Source: Strigomonas culicis (lineage: Eukaryota; Euglenozoa; Kinetoplastea; Trypanosomatida; Trypanosomatidae). From it: a stretch of 29,423 nt of DNA. The stretch lies in NCBI GenBank assembly GCA_000482145.1, contig AUXH01000200.1, forward strand, positions 1-29,423, given 5' to 3'. The translations under genes and the position numbers were made by a program. Position 1 is the stretch's first letter, and each line of letters begins with the position of its first letter. The notes under the pieces are model-generated. The model did not search any database and was not told the DNA's origin. It saw only the letters and a list, made by a program, of their open reading frames with translations. This document shows positions 7,483 through 15,763 of this stretch, in pieces.

Positions 7483-10128
7483 TTAACTGTCTAGTGCCAC
7501 CACAGTGCCCTTCAGCAGAACTGGTTTGCTTAGCTGGAAGTGAACAAAGTTATGGAACTTTTGCCTGCTTCGCGTCACCGTACTGTCCGCTCGTTGACGC
7601 TCAAGATTATCATTCTCGCTCTGCCACTGATCGAACAAGTCGAACATGCTGCCACAGTAGGAGGCAGAGACGCGCGGAGAGGTGGCTACGGTGAGGTGCA
7701 ATGGCGGACCTTTCTCTGCCAACCCATCAGCGTCCCACTGGCGTACATGCGCCCCCATGACGGCACCGAAGCACACTGCCTGGCGGTCCACAAGAAGGCT
7801 CGTCAGTTGCACTGTCGCCGACTGGCCGATCTCCAACCCTGTAGCGTCGCGGAAGAGCGAAGGGCTGCAGAGTGCCTCCGGTGAATGCAGCAGCGTTACG
7901 TGCGGCACCCCCGTTGGTCGCTCGAAGCGCTCCCATAGAGCCGCCGCCACGTCCGCCGCGCCCGGGGAGGCGCCCTGGCGCTGCAGCAGCCAGCCGCGCA
8001 GCCAACGCGTGTGTCCCGCTGCGACGGTGGTGTCCGACGGCCGAACCGTCTGCGCTGGCGAAAAGAGATGGCGCAAACCGCTCCACACGCGACTCACCGC
8101 GGATGCGTGTTGGATCCCCTTCTCTCCCAGAGTGCTCGCAACGACCTGCTGTACGAGATCCTGCAGCTTCTCTGCAGAAACATCGACTCGAACGGCGTAC
8201 GTACTCTGAGAGGCCTTCCTCCGGCTCGCGCCTCGTAGGGAACACAGCTCCGTGGCTGGCGCTTCCAGGACACCAAAGAGGTCCCACAGCAGGCTGTGGG
8301 CGTGGGCTTTCAAAGCCTCCGCTACCGCGTCAGGATCCAAGCAGGTTGTGTGGGAGGCCGCCTTGCGCTTCGTCCTGATTCTTGCATTCACGACACGACC
8401 CACACTGCGCGTCATCTCCTCGAGTGATGAAGCGGAGGAGTCGAGACGGACCGCCTGCTCGTCGGGCAGCGGAGGTGTGAACTTCTTCTTGACGACGTAC
8501 AACGCTCTCTGGGCCTCTTCGGTCGAGTGGATCGTTTCATGGTCACGTCTCTCCGAGAGACGGCTGTGCACATCCTTGGTCGCAGCCTCCACGTACACCA
8601 GAACACTCTCTTTCCGGTGTGCTCTTAAAGCGGCGAACCACGTTTCCCGTGTGGCGCGCGTCGCATTGCACGCGTCGTATACCACCAGCACGGGACTCGT
8701 GCGCGTGCACGCAAACGCAGAAGCGTTCTCAAAGACGCCCAGCATTTTTTTATGCGTTAACGTGCGCAAGGAGCGCTGCTTGTGCTTACTGGAGGCGTGT
8801 GTGATGCCATGCTCCACCGCCACCCCCTGTGTCACCGCATCCTTGCTGATGTACAGGACGCTTTCAAAAGGCGAGTCGCCGCCTTCGTATTCTCGCAACA
8901 GCGCACGTGCAAGTGTGGACTTGCCTGAGCCGGGCAGACCGCACAGTAGGACGAACAGCACCATACCGCCGTCGAAACACACCTCCCTGGTCGTAAACGA
9001 GCGCAACTGCAGAAAGGCACTGCCCACACTTTGGCTCGCCTCGCGATATCGGGTGCGTTTCTGCGCGTCGAAAGACGCAACAAAGCGGGAGTGCAGCTGG
9101 TGCACGCCGTCGCGCCCGATCGCGTCGCCCACGTCGCCGCCGGTGACCTTCGCCCAGAGCAGCATCGCCCGGTGGTAGAGAAGCATGCGCGGGGCGCTCT
9201 CGCCCTGCACCAGCGACCGGAACGAACGCAGCACAACGTACTCGGTCGTCTTCAGCTTGAGCCGCACCGGCGTGAACCACAGTGCGTCGTACGCGAGCCG
9301 CGGCACCCGCAGCACGAGCACGAGGCCCTCGGCGAGCCGCCCAAACGGCTGCACCGTGGGCGACCACGACTGCATCGCAGTTCGTAGCCGCTCCAACGCG
9401 GCTTCGTCACGCACGCGAATGCTGTCCGTGCATGGCAGTCCCCACTGTCGGCATAACGATGCCATTTCTGCAGAGTCGAGGCAAAGCTCCCGCAGGCAGT
9501 GCTGCTTGTGAACCGAAAAGACCACCAACTTGTTTTCAAACACGCTCTCCTCCATGACGGGGTGACCAAAGTCCTTGGTGGGTACCACGCACTCGCACGA
9601 AACTGCGGCGTCCAGGCTTCTCAGCTCCTCCGCCATGCGACGCTGTTGCTCCGTTGAAAGGGTATCGTTCAGCACCGCACGCGCCCACGTGACGTGATCC
9701 CCCTCCACAGCATGCTTTGTCATGAGCCTCAGCGTTATGCCGTCCGTGGTGAAGAGCGTCACGACGAACCCCGCTAACTTCCGTTGCGCCCAGATGTCGC
9801 ACGTGCCCCACAGCTCCGCTGTACTAAACCATTCCTTTGGGATGTCCGCAAGATCGAGGAACTTGTTGACACCACGAACCACAATTTGACCCCTGTCGCG
9901 ATGGATAATCAAGGAGCGGGCGCCGCATGGTAGATGGGACACGTCGGCCTGTGAAGCGTCCTTCACGGAGACGGACACGTGCTCCCCTCCATCCACCGGC
10001 AGAAGCGCGGCCCTGCCTCGTTCCACAAAAGCGAGCATGCCCTTCATGTCGATGCAGTCGACCGTTGTCGCATCCTCCAATGAAGCCAGTTCCTTCTGGA
10101 AGATGCACTTGTCAACAAATCGATTCAT
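7483..10128 (-). CDS. TRL1: Three-domain tRNA ligase (Trl1 type)
   Basis: An 881-residue RNA ligase of the fungal/plant healing-and-sealing type, which joins tRNA halves after intron removal. The N-terminal adenylyltransferase domain (about 1-390) shows RGVNKF at 85-90, a motif-I-like KLAG with K117, motif-IV-like EGLVL at 267-271 and motif-V-like VRLKLK at 288-293. The kinase domain has a P-loop GLPGSGKST at about 397-405 and YDACNAT at about 483-489. The C-terminal cyclic phosphodiesterase has the two HxT motifs of 2H enzymes, HVTLLH near 742 and HLTVAT near 810. All three domains are present. The first ATG is at 10128, and a textbook tract and AG lie 7 nt before it. Motif I normally reads KANG; the Asn is replaced by Ala here. 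Confidence 0.85.
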   Translation of the reverse strand: MNRFVDKCIFQKELASLEDATTVDCIDMKGMLAFVERGRAALLPVDGGEHVSVSVKDASQADVSHLPCGARSLIIHRDRGQIVVRGVNKFLDLADIPKEWFSTAELWGTCDIWAQRKLAGFVVTLFTTDGITLRLMTKHAVEGDHVTWARAVLNDTLSTEQQRRMAEELRSLDAAVSCECVVPTKDFGHPVMEESVFENKLVVFSVHKQHCLRELCLDSAEMASLCRQWGLPCTDSIRVRDEAALERLRTAMQSWSPTVQPFGRLAEGLVLVLRVPRLAYDALWFTPVRLKLKTTEYVVLRSFRSLVQGESAPRMLLYHRAMLLWAKVTGGDVGDAIGRDGVHQLHSRFVASFDAQKRTRYREASQSVGSAFLQLRSFTTREVCFDGGMVLFVLLCGLPGSGKSTLARALLREYEGGDSPFESVLYISKDAVTQGVAVEHGITHASSKHKQRSLRTLTHKKMLGVFENASAFACTRTSPVLVVYDACNATRATRETWFAALRAHRKESVLVYVEAATKDVHSRLSERRDHETIHSTEEAQRALYVVKKKFTPPLPDEQAVRLDSSASSLEEMTRSVGRVVNARIRTKRKAASHTTCLDPDAVAEALKAHAHSLLWDLFGVLEAPATELCSLRGASRRKASQSTYAVRVDVSAEKLQDLVQQVVASTLGEKGIQHASAVSRVWSGLRHLFSPAQTVRPSDTTVAAGHTRWLRGWLLQRQGASPGAADVAAALWERFERPTGVPHVTLLHSPEALCSPSLFRDATGLEIGQSATVQLTSLLVDRQAVCFGAVMGAHVRQWDADGLAEKGPPLHLTVATSPRVSASYCGSMFDLFDQWQSENDNLERQRADSTVTRSRQKFHNFVHFQLSKPVLLKGTVVALDS

Positions 10129-10135
10129 GAGTATA

Positions 10136-10185
10136 CTAAAACAGGAACAAACAAACAAAAAAAAAAAACAAGACTACATGAAACA
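10136..10185 (-). promoter_or_regulatory. Polypyrimidine tract and acceptor for the tRNA ligase
   Basis: The coding strand reads a T-run (GTCTTG then 13 T), GTTTGTTTGTTCCTG and TTTTAG, with the AG at 10137-10136. Only seven bases (TATACTC) then precede the ATG at 10128. This is the clearest spliced-leader acceptor in the window, and it fixes the start codon by excluding the upstream in-frame extension. Confidence 0.75.
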
Positions 10186-10321
10186 AGAATAACGTGCTAC
10201 AAGCTTAAAGGCAAAAAACGGTGAAAAGGAAAGCAAGAGAAAGGAGAGAGTGGAACACAGCTATTGCTTCTATTTCTAGTATGTCTACCTGCAACACAAC
10301 TAGCAGAGGTAATACACTCCG

Positions 10322-10357
10322 CGTCGATACACGTTTAATACACGTCGATGCACACGT
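10322..10357. repeat. Three spaced ACACGT repeats in a 3' UTR
   Basis: ACACGT occurs at 10329-10334, 10340-10345 and 10352-10357, two of them within longer CGTCGAT(A/G) contexts. In the transcript these read ACGTGT. They fall in the presumed 3' UTR of the 175-residue gene. Function is unknown and a chance origin is possible. Confidence 0.5.
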
Positions 10358-10610
10358 CCGTTCTTCGCATGGTGTGCATTGAATGATTAAATTGATATTA
10401 TATTAATAATCAGAGAGGAAGGGAGAAGCTTGCTTCTTGACCAACCGTATATTCAGGAATCACTAAAAAACGGTATTTCATCTGCGCCAAGAGAAGGTTC
10501 AGTGCTATAAACCGCATCCACACTCGTTGTTGTTATCATTGCTCTTTCTTTTTCCCGTTCTTCTTGGTTTAGGTGATACGTATGGGGATGGTTCTTCCGT
10601 GCCACCTTTC

Positions 10611-11138
10611 CTACTGCTGTGGGCACTGACCGTCCGCGCCCTGCCCGCCGTGGCCGCCCATGGCGTTCGCCATCATGTTCGCCATATTCATCTGCATCGC
10701 ATGCTCTGCGTGATCAGAACTGGGGTTCGCGGCTTCAGCATAGGCCTCCACATTGGCCTTGAAGACTATGTTGACCTCCTCCTGCGTGAAGCCAGCAGCC
10801 TTTCCCATCGCAATGATACCCTCAAAATTCTTCTGAATTGCCTCCAGTTGTGTCTTGTCAACCGCCACGAATGGCAGCTTATGCGTTTCCATCTTCTTAT
10901 CCTCCGTCTCACAGTCCACGACGACCTCCTTACCGAGAGGAGAGCCACGCTCCGCCATCACACGCGGAATCAGCTCGTCTAGCTCTTCTTCGTAACTCGG
11001 TGAGAGCCCTTTGGCCAGAGAGACAATGGTATCTGCGGAGACATCATTGATGGAGTGCACCGTACGCCATCCCACTTTGGGAATTTTGGCCATCAAGTTG
11101 TCCCCCTGAAGGCACACCTGCGAGAAGAGTTTGGACAT
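10611..11138 (-). CDS. Hypothetical 175-residue protein with Met/Gly-rich tail
   Basis: I do not recognise a family. The first 120 residues look folded and helical: MAKIPKVGWRTVHSINDV near 16-33, a PSYEEELDELIPRVM helix at 47-61, and a FEGIIAMGKAAGFTQEEVNIVF helix pair near 104-125. The tail after about 140 is Ala/Met/Asn-rich and then Gly/Gln-rich (MANMMANAMGGHGGQ), probably disordered. No membrane segment or targeting peptide is obvious. The start is the ATG at 11138; an AG at 11144-11143, after a C/T-rich stretch, leaves only four bases before it. It lies between the ankyrin-type gene and tRNA ligase. Coding status is supported by length, codon pattern and the acceptor. Confidence 0.75.
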   Translation of the reverse strand: MSKLFSQVCLQGDNLMAKIPKVGWRTVHSINDVSADTIVSLAKGLSPSYEEELDELIPRVMAERGSPLGKEVVVDCETEDKKMETHKLPFVAVDKTQLEAIQKNFEGIIAMGKAAGFTQEEVNIVFKANVEAYAEAANPSSDHAEHAMQMNMANMMANAMGGHGGQGADGQCPQQ

Positions 11139-11606
11139 AGCACTTACGGGAAGCGGTAGGTAAACAGCAATGCCAGTAATAAAGAAACAACGACGACAAA
11201 ACTACAAAACGAGTGACTGTAGAGGATCACAACATAGCAAATGGATAAAACAAGATGAAAAGGGGAAACAACAAAGGTACAAAGATGGAGCGAGAACAAG
11301 GCAAACAAAAAGGAGAAAACCACGTGTCCCAAGTAGAGAAAAAAATATCCTACAAAGACAACCATCACAGAAAATAAAAACATCCTTAAGGAAAGAATGA
11401 GATTTGTCTATACGAGGAACTGAAGAAACTATACAATAATCAGAACCATCTGATCTGTTATATATGCATAGCATTCTCATAAACGTACACATACTCTGGA
11501 AGCAAGAAACAATGTATATAGGTAATAATCTAATCTAATACGCATGTAAGAAGAAGTTAACAATACAAAGAGTAAAACGGACTAAATGAATGCACGGAAA
11601 GGGTGA
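11139..11606. other. Spacer between ankyrin-type and 175-residue genes
   Basis: No gene is supported. The minus strand is T/C-rich from about 11400 down to 11150, with candidate acceptor AGs, the last four bases before the ATG at 11138. The distal part (11400-11606) is AT-rich and should be the 3' UTR of the Pro-rich ankyrin gene. Minus-strand frames rich in Phe/Leu/Ser here are translated pyrimidine tracts. Confidence 0.6.
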
Positions 11607-13535
11607 TTAGATGTACGGCACAGGACTTACCACAGGAACGGGCTGCGCAACCGGGACGGGTTGTGCGACTGGAAGCGCTACTCCCATTGGCACTGGCGTC
11701 GCCACCGCCACGGGAACGGGGAGAGGAACGGGCTGCACAACGGGCACAATAGGCGGTGGGGGTGATGCGCTCTTGCTGGAAGACCCACTGCTGGAGGACT
11801 CGAAATCATCGTCCGAGTCTTGCTTCTCCGCGGGTTCCGTGGCACTGGCCTCAGGCTCGGGCGCTGTGGGCACGGGGGCCGCATCGGGCACTGCCACCTC
11901 TGCTGGTGGCGCGGGCGGGGGGACCTCCTCCGCCGGAGCCACGTCGTCACGCTTCTTTACTTTCTTCCGCCGAGGCTTGACGATGTCCATCATGTCTCGA
12001 TAGACGGAGGGGTCCAGCAGCTCCTTCAAACGAGGCGCCACATCATCGTGAGCACCGTACTTGAGCAGTATGAGCATGTTATCCATCTTCCCTGCCAGCG
12101 CCGCGTACTGCAGCGCCGTGCCCTTCCTTCCTAGGCCGAGCCCGAAGGCCTCGTCGCTCTTCTTGATCCCCCACTGGCGCCGCTTGTACAGGACACAGCC
12201 CACGCTATCAATCACCATGCGAATGTTGTCCGCCTTCTCCAAGAAGGTATAGAGCTCTGTTGGTGTGCCTGCATACGCAATCGACCACAGATTGCTCTTT
12301 GTGACCTCCGCCGCCGCGTTTGAAATGGTGGAGAAGCCCTCCTCTGCCGGCGGCCTCGGCACATGGGCCACCGCAGTCCTAGCCTTCCGGCTGTCGATCT
12401 GTAGATACTGCTTCGCCACACGCAGCTGGTCCGAGACAAACTGTAGTCGGCGAATGGTTCCGTTAACGAGCCGCTTGTTGATGTTCGCCTCGAGCTGCTT
12501 CACGATCTCGTCGCCTTTGGCGCGCCTGATGTCCAACTTGACGTACACCTGGTCGTACTTGGCGCCACCAAAAATGATGCACTCCGGTCCAAACGGGATG
12601 GGGACCTCTGCATCCTTCCAGTCCAGTGAAAGCTCCTTCAACGCGTCTAGAACAACCGGAATGTCCACGTTGCCGGTGGTGCCCACACGAATAGAAATGA
12701 CGTTGGAAAACATGTCATTCACCGGATTGACGTACTCGTGGTAGTTGGGTCCGCTGCACTCGGAGGACACGACGGAGTTCTCCTTCACTGCAGTGGTATC
12801 CGTGGCGGCAGCCCCGCCGCTCGCCGCCGCTTGCGCCTCCGCCGCACCCGAGTGACCAGCGGTGGCGCTGAAGAAGGGCGGAGAGAGGGTGCCGACCGTC
12901 CCATCGCCCACAACGTTGACCGCTGGATTGGCTACAACAGGAGCTGCCGGGGCGACGGCCCCTGGCACAACACCCACAAACGGGGTCGGCGCAAGCACTG
13001 GGGCTAGGACTGGTTGCGGGGGCGTGGCTAGGGTGGGCGTTGGCAGGACGGGGAGCTGCAGTGAGTGCGGACTCAACTGCTGTGGATTGAGTTGGGGCAC
13101 GGGAATCTGACCCAGGCGTGAGCCAACGCCGCTGTCTCGTTGCGTGGCACTCGGTGGGGCGACCGGTACAGGGGTCGGGAGGGAAATGCCGCCTTGGGAA
13201 TCAAAGGGGCTTCTATGCGACCCCGGCTGTGGCGGCGACGGTGCAAAAACAGGCAAGTTTGAGAGTGCGGCCGGCGGTGTCCCGGATCCACTCACCACTG
13301 GCGGTGTCACCGCCAAGGGCGTGCCTGAGGTAGAGCTGGGCAGTGGGGTGGCCATAGGCCACTGCTGCGCTGCAAAGGGCGACGGTTGCAACGGAATGGC
13401 TGGCGGAGACGATGCCGCGTTCGGCACCGGCAGCACCAACGGTGGGCTCGGAGAGTTCAAATGAGGAAGCCACGCGGGTTGCGTGCCATCCGCTTGGGCA
13501 ATCCCTGGTGGGTTGATAGGTGAAGGCACAAACAT
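11607..13535 (-). CDS. Proline-rich protein with ankyrin-like repeat
   Basis: A 642-residue protein in three parts. Residues 1-230 are Pro/Ala/Ser/Val low-complexity. The middle (about 265-505) is folded: a block with VISIRVGTTGNVDIPVVLDAL and YDQVYVKLDIRRAKGDEIV that could be an alpha/beta domain, then a segment (about 415-500) with GTALQYAALAGKMDNMLILL, which fits an ankyrin helix pair. The C-terminus has a basic patch (RRKKVKKRDD), an acidic Ser run (DSDDDFESSSSGSSS, likely CK2 sites) and a Pro-Val repeat tail ending SPVPYI. The start is the ATG at 13535; the frame runs further upstream but without an ATG, and the acceptor is at 13606-13605. Function is unknown; a scaffold role is plausible but not shown. 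Confidence 0.75.
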   Translation of the reverse strand: MFVPSPINPPGIAQADGTQPAWLPHLNSPSPPLVLPVPNAASSPPAIPLQPSPFAAQQWPMATPLPSSTSGTPLAVTPPVVSGSGTPPAALSNLPVFAPSPPQPGSHRSPFDSQGGISLPTPVPVAPPSATQRDSGVGSRLGQIPVPQLNPQQLSPHSLQLPVLPTPTLATPPQPVLAPVLAPTPFVGVVPGAVAPAAPVVANPAVNVVGDGTVGTLSPPFFSATAGHSGAAEAQAAASGGAAATDTTAVKENSVVSSECSGPNYHEYVNPVNDMFSNVISIRVGTTGNVDIPVVLDALKELSLDWKDAEVPIPFGPECIIFGGAKYDQVYVKLDIRRAKGDEIVKQLEANINKRLVNGTIRRLQFVSDQLRVAKQYLQIDSRKARTAVAHVPRPPAEEGFSTISNAAAEVTKSNLWSIAYAGTPTELYTFLEKADNIRMVIDSVGCVLYKRRQWGIKKSDEAFGLGLGRKGTALQYAALAGKMDNMLILLKYGAHDDVAPRLKELLDPSVYRDMMDIVKPRRKKVKKRDDVAPAEEVPPPAPPAEVAVPDAAPVPTAPEPEASATEPAEKQDSDDDFESSSSGSSSKSASPPPPIVPVVQPVPLPVPVAVATPVPMGVALPVAQPVPVAQPVPVVSPVPYI

Positions 13536-13560
13536 GGGTGGTGCCGTGTCAATCGCTCTT

Positions 13561-13650
13561 TTTTTTCTTCTTTTTTTTTTTTGTGTATATATAGTGTACA
13601 CTTACTAGCATTGAAGTAGAAAAGGGGAAAGGGGAAAAGTAGAAGCAGCG
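13561..13650 (-). promoter_or_regulatory. Pyrimidine tract, acceptor and A-rich leader of the ankyrin-type gene
   Basis: The coding strand shows a clean tract (TTTTCCCCTTTCCCCTTTTC, about 13612-13635), then TGCTAG with the AG at 13606-13605 and a second AG four bases on. The resulting 69-nt leader contains a run of 11 A followed by GAAG and 8 A (13561-13582). An oligo(A) stretch in a 5' UTR is unusual. Confidence 0.65.
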
Positions 13651-13770
13651 CAACAAGAACAGTAAGTCGGTATTCGAGAGACAAAAAAGACTAAAATAAA
13701 AACGTGCACAGTTCTCCATCTCCCTCGCCATTCATACTTCTCTTTTTCATTTTCTTTATGCTTTCTCTGT

Positions 13771-14268
13771 TTAGATCTGTTTAGCCAGTGAAAGAATATG
13801 GTCATACTCCTCCGGTGCAACTGGCTGAACACTTAAGCGAGATTGTTTGAAAAGCACCATGTTCCTCAGATGCTTATCCTCTTTCATCTGCTTCAACGAT
13901 ACAATCTTCTCAAACGCCGCGACAAAGCTAACATCGACCATCTTCCATGGATTGTTTTCCTTCGTTGCCTTGGGATAATAGTACTCACTGTTTTTGTCAA
14001 GTGCGGTGTGATCGTCATAGAATTCTCTCACCACCTCCGCAATCCCTACGATACCGGGCTCTTTGCAGTTGCTATGGTAGAAGAACACTTTGTCGGAGAG
14101 CTTCATGGCCTTCATGTGATTGCGCGCGGCAGCATTGCGCACACCGTCCCACGGGGACACCTTCATCTTCTTTAGATCCTCAATGGAAAACTTGTCTGGC
14201 TCAGATTTCAGCAGCCAGTATGAGACATCGCTGCTGCGTGGTCGCTTCGTAGGCGCTGCTTTTTTCAT
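13771..14268 (-). CDS. EVE-domain protein, THYN1-like
   Basis: A 165-residue, single-domain EVE protein (PUA-like superfamily). Family motifs are clear: SYWLLKSEPDKFSIEDL at 16-32, WDGVRNAAARNHM at 40-52, FFYHSNCKEPGIVGIAEVV at 62-80, and the closing SVQPVAPEEYDHIL region. Residues 2-11 (KKAAPTKRPR) look like a nuclear localisation signal. Animal THYN1 and bacterial EVE proteins are thought to bind modified nucleic acids, so a reader role is plausible; the ligand here is unknown. The start is the only N-terminal ATG and is placed normally for the family. A likely acceptor AG lies at 14316-14315, about 46 nt upstream, after a TTTTCTTTTTT tract. It is immediately downstream of the bromodomain factor gene. 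Confidence 0.9.
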   Translation of the reverse strand: MKKAAPTKRPRSSDVSYWLLKSEPDKFSIEDLKKMKVSPWDGVRNAAARNHMKAMKLSDKVFFYHSNCKEPGIVGIAEVVREFYDDHTALDKNSEYYYPKATKENNPWKMVDVSFVAAFEKIVSLKQMKEDKHLRNMVLFKQSRLSVQPVAPEEYDHILSLAKQI

Positions 14269-14594
14269 TGTGGTACACGTGAATGCCCTCTTTTCCCTTC
14301 AGGGCGAGTTCACTCTTAAAAAAGAAAACAGCCAAAAAGGCCCTAAACCGATGTGTGGACGCAAAGGAGAAGAGATGGGAATGACAAGCAATTGAAGTAC
14401 GACAGGAAAAACGAGGGGGAACTGCTTCAAGAAGAACTAACAGCGGTCGTCTGCATACACTTGTTTGACAGAAAGAAAGAAAGAAAGACACAACAAAAAC
14501 TGTATCTGCAGTCAGTTGTAGAAAAGGAGGTACCCCTTCACCTTCCACACACCCTCTCCGCCTCATCCGTATCTCATTGTTCATCACGGATGCG
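14269..14594. other. Spacer between bromodomain and EVE genes
   Basis: No gene is seen. The coding strand carries a T/C tract at about 14317-14340 with an acceptor AG at 14316-14315. The rest is the presumed 3' UTR of the bromodomain gene. It includes a short (GAAA)n block at 14473-14490, read as (TTTC)n in the transcript. Confidence 0.6.
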
Positions 14595-15482
14595 CTAATT
14601 CGAGTTCTCGCTGTACGCGCTGGAAGAATTATTCAAGGACTGAAGCGGGCTGATGTTCTTTAAAAGGGTTCCATCCGTACGTGTATTTTGAGGCACGCGA
14701 TCCAGCGATCGCTCCCTGCGCGCCACATGCTGATCCGCCGGCGGAGGTGGTGCGGGAGCCGCGACAGCGGGAGGGGGCGGTGCCTTGACGGGCACGGGGA
14801 TTTTCACCGGGATGGGCCGCGGGGCACCTTTGGCTAATGAACGGCTCTTGCCCTTACTCGCACCGTGGGAATCGCGGGGGGTGTGCGGCGCCTGACCCTC
14901 TCTCTGGGCAGACGCCTCTTTCAGGACCTGAAGGATCCGCATGCGCGTGGCACAGCTAAACTTGGACAGATCCAACTTGGCACCCTTGGTGTGCACGTAC
15001 CCCTCATACAGAGAAACGACACGAAGGATGCGCTCCGTCGTGCTCGGCGTCATGGCAGTCGCCAGCGTCTTGATGTCCTTGTCGCTGGGTGAGGGCAGCC
15101 CGAGCTCCTTCACAAACATGCCCTCCATCTCCACCTCCATTCTTCGCGCCACCGCGCAAAAAGGCGACGCTTCGTCGTTGAACAAATAACAGTTATTCAC
15201 GAGGAGACGCATGTCGGCCACAAACTCGTCACAAGTGGTGTATTCATAGCTGTCGAGTTTCTTCCCAATCCAGTGGATGCACATGGGCTGCTTGACCACC
15301 GCGCGATAACCGCTAACTAAGGATGACGGATCATTGCTAAACATCTGTTCGCCATCGATCAACTTGACCGCCGCCAAAATTCGGCGACAGCTATCATAGT
15401 ATTGGCTGTTCAGGTATTGCTCCAGTGCACTTCGTTTTCGCTTCAGACGCTCACGCAGTGAGGCCACGGATGGAGAGGCCAT
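14595..15482 (-). CDS. BDF1: Bromodomain factor (probable BDF1 orthologue)
   Basis: A nuclear acetyl-lysine reader of 295 residues with one N-terminal bromodomain (about 28-124). The ZA-loop side has YRAVVKQPMCIHWIGKKL (59-76). The acetyl-lysine pocket reads VNNCYLFN, giving N102 as the anchoring Asn, with F101 and Y99 at the positions of BRD4 Tyr139 and Tyr137. A helical segment at about 130-195 follows and may be a kinetoplastid extension, then a Pro/Ala-rich, basic tail. Trypanosomatid bromodomain factors mark transcription start regions and help hold expression states. The BDF1 assignment rests on gene order relative to KREPA2, CCT8 and the Nup144-type gene as I recall it from T. brucei chromosome 10. 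The bromodomain itself is certain. Confidence 0.85.
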   Translation of the reverse strand: MASPSVASLRERLKRKRSALEQYLNSQYYDSCRRILAAVKLIDGEQMFSNDPSSLVSGYRAVVKQPMCIHWIGKKLDSYEYTTCDEFVADMRLLVNNCYLFNDEASPFCAVARRMEVEMEGMFVKELGLPSPSDKDIKTLATAMTPSTTERILRVVSLYEGYVHTKGAKLDLSKFSCATRMRILQVLKEASAQREGQAPHTPRDSHGASKGKSRSLAKGAPRPIPVKIPVPVKAPPPPAVAAPAPPPPADQHVARRERSLDRVPQNTRTDGTLLKNISPLQSLNNSSSAYSENSN

Positions 15483-15539
15483 GCGGACCGAATACTGAAA
15501 TCTATGAGTCGCTCTTCAACAAGTCAGTGTAGCGTACCC

Positions 15540-15610
15540 CTACACACGGAGTACAAGTTGCACGAGCGTGCCCAGAAAGAGAAGAAGGGCAAAGGGAAAA
15601 GTGAAAAAGT
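15540..15610 (-). promoter_or_regulatory. Pyrimidine tract and acceptor for the bromodomain gene
   Basis: The coding strand reads CACTTTTCCCTTTGCCCTTC and TTCTCTTTCT (about 15573-15605). The first AG after it, in CCGTGTGTAG, is at 15541-15540. Leader addition there gives a 5' UTR of about 57 nt before the ATG at 15482. Confidence 0.6.
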
Positions 15611-15763
15611 GACAAAACAAGACAGCAAAGCCCAAAAGCACCACCGGTAGGTATACCTCGCAAAATGCCCCGGCAGGTGCACAATACAGAGAGAGAGTAA
15701 CGCGCCTCCGTGTGAGGAAACAGGAACTAAACATGTAGCTACACATACAACGTGAGCTTACTA

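Larger units (their letters stand above)
10129..10610. other. Spacer between the 175-residue gene and tRNA ligase
   Basis: No gene is seen. The minus strand holds the 3' UTR of the 175-residue gene (stop at 10611) and then the processing signals of the ligase. It is AT-rich, with the ACACGT repeat cluster at 10322-10357 and a TTAATAATCA-type block at about 10390-10412. Confidence 0.55.

Noticed and set aside
8252..9178. 308-codon plus-strand ORF opposite the tRNA ligase kinase domain
   Set aside because: The minus strand here encodes the P-loop and kinase motifs. The plus-strand frame is Arg/Ser/Thr-rich with no domain.
10129..10158. N-terminal extension of tRNA ligase
   Set aside because: It has no ATG start and lies across the pyrimidine tract and acceptor at 10137-10136.
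11144..11492. Hydrophobic minus-strand frames that look like small membrane proteins
   Set aside because: They are translations of T/C-rich processing signals and lack conserved motifs.
13536..13601. Lys-rich N-terminal extension of the ankyrin-type protein
   Set aside because: It has no ATG; the Lys run is the A-rich leader. The ATG at 13535 is the first one.
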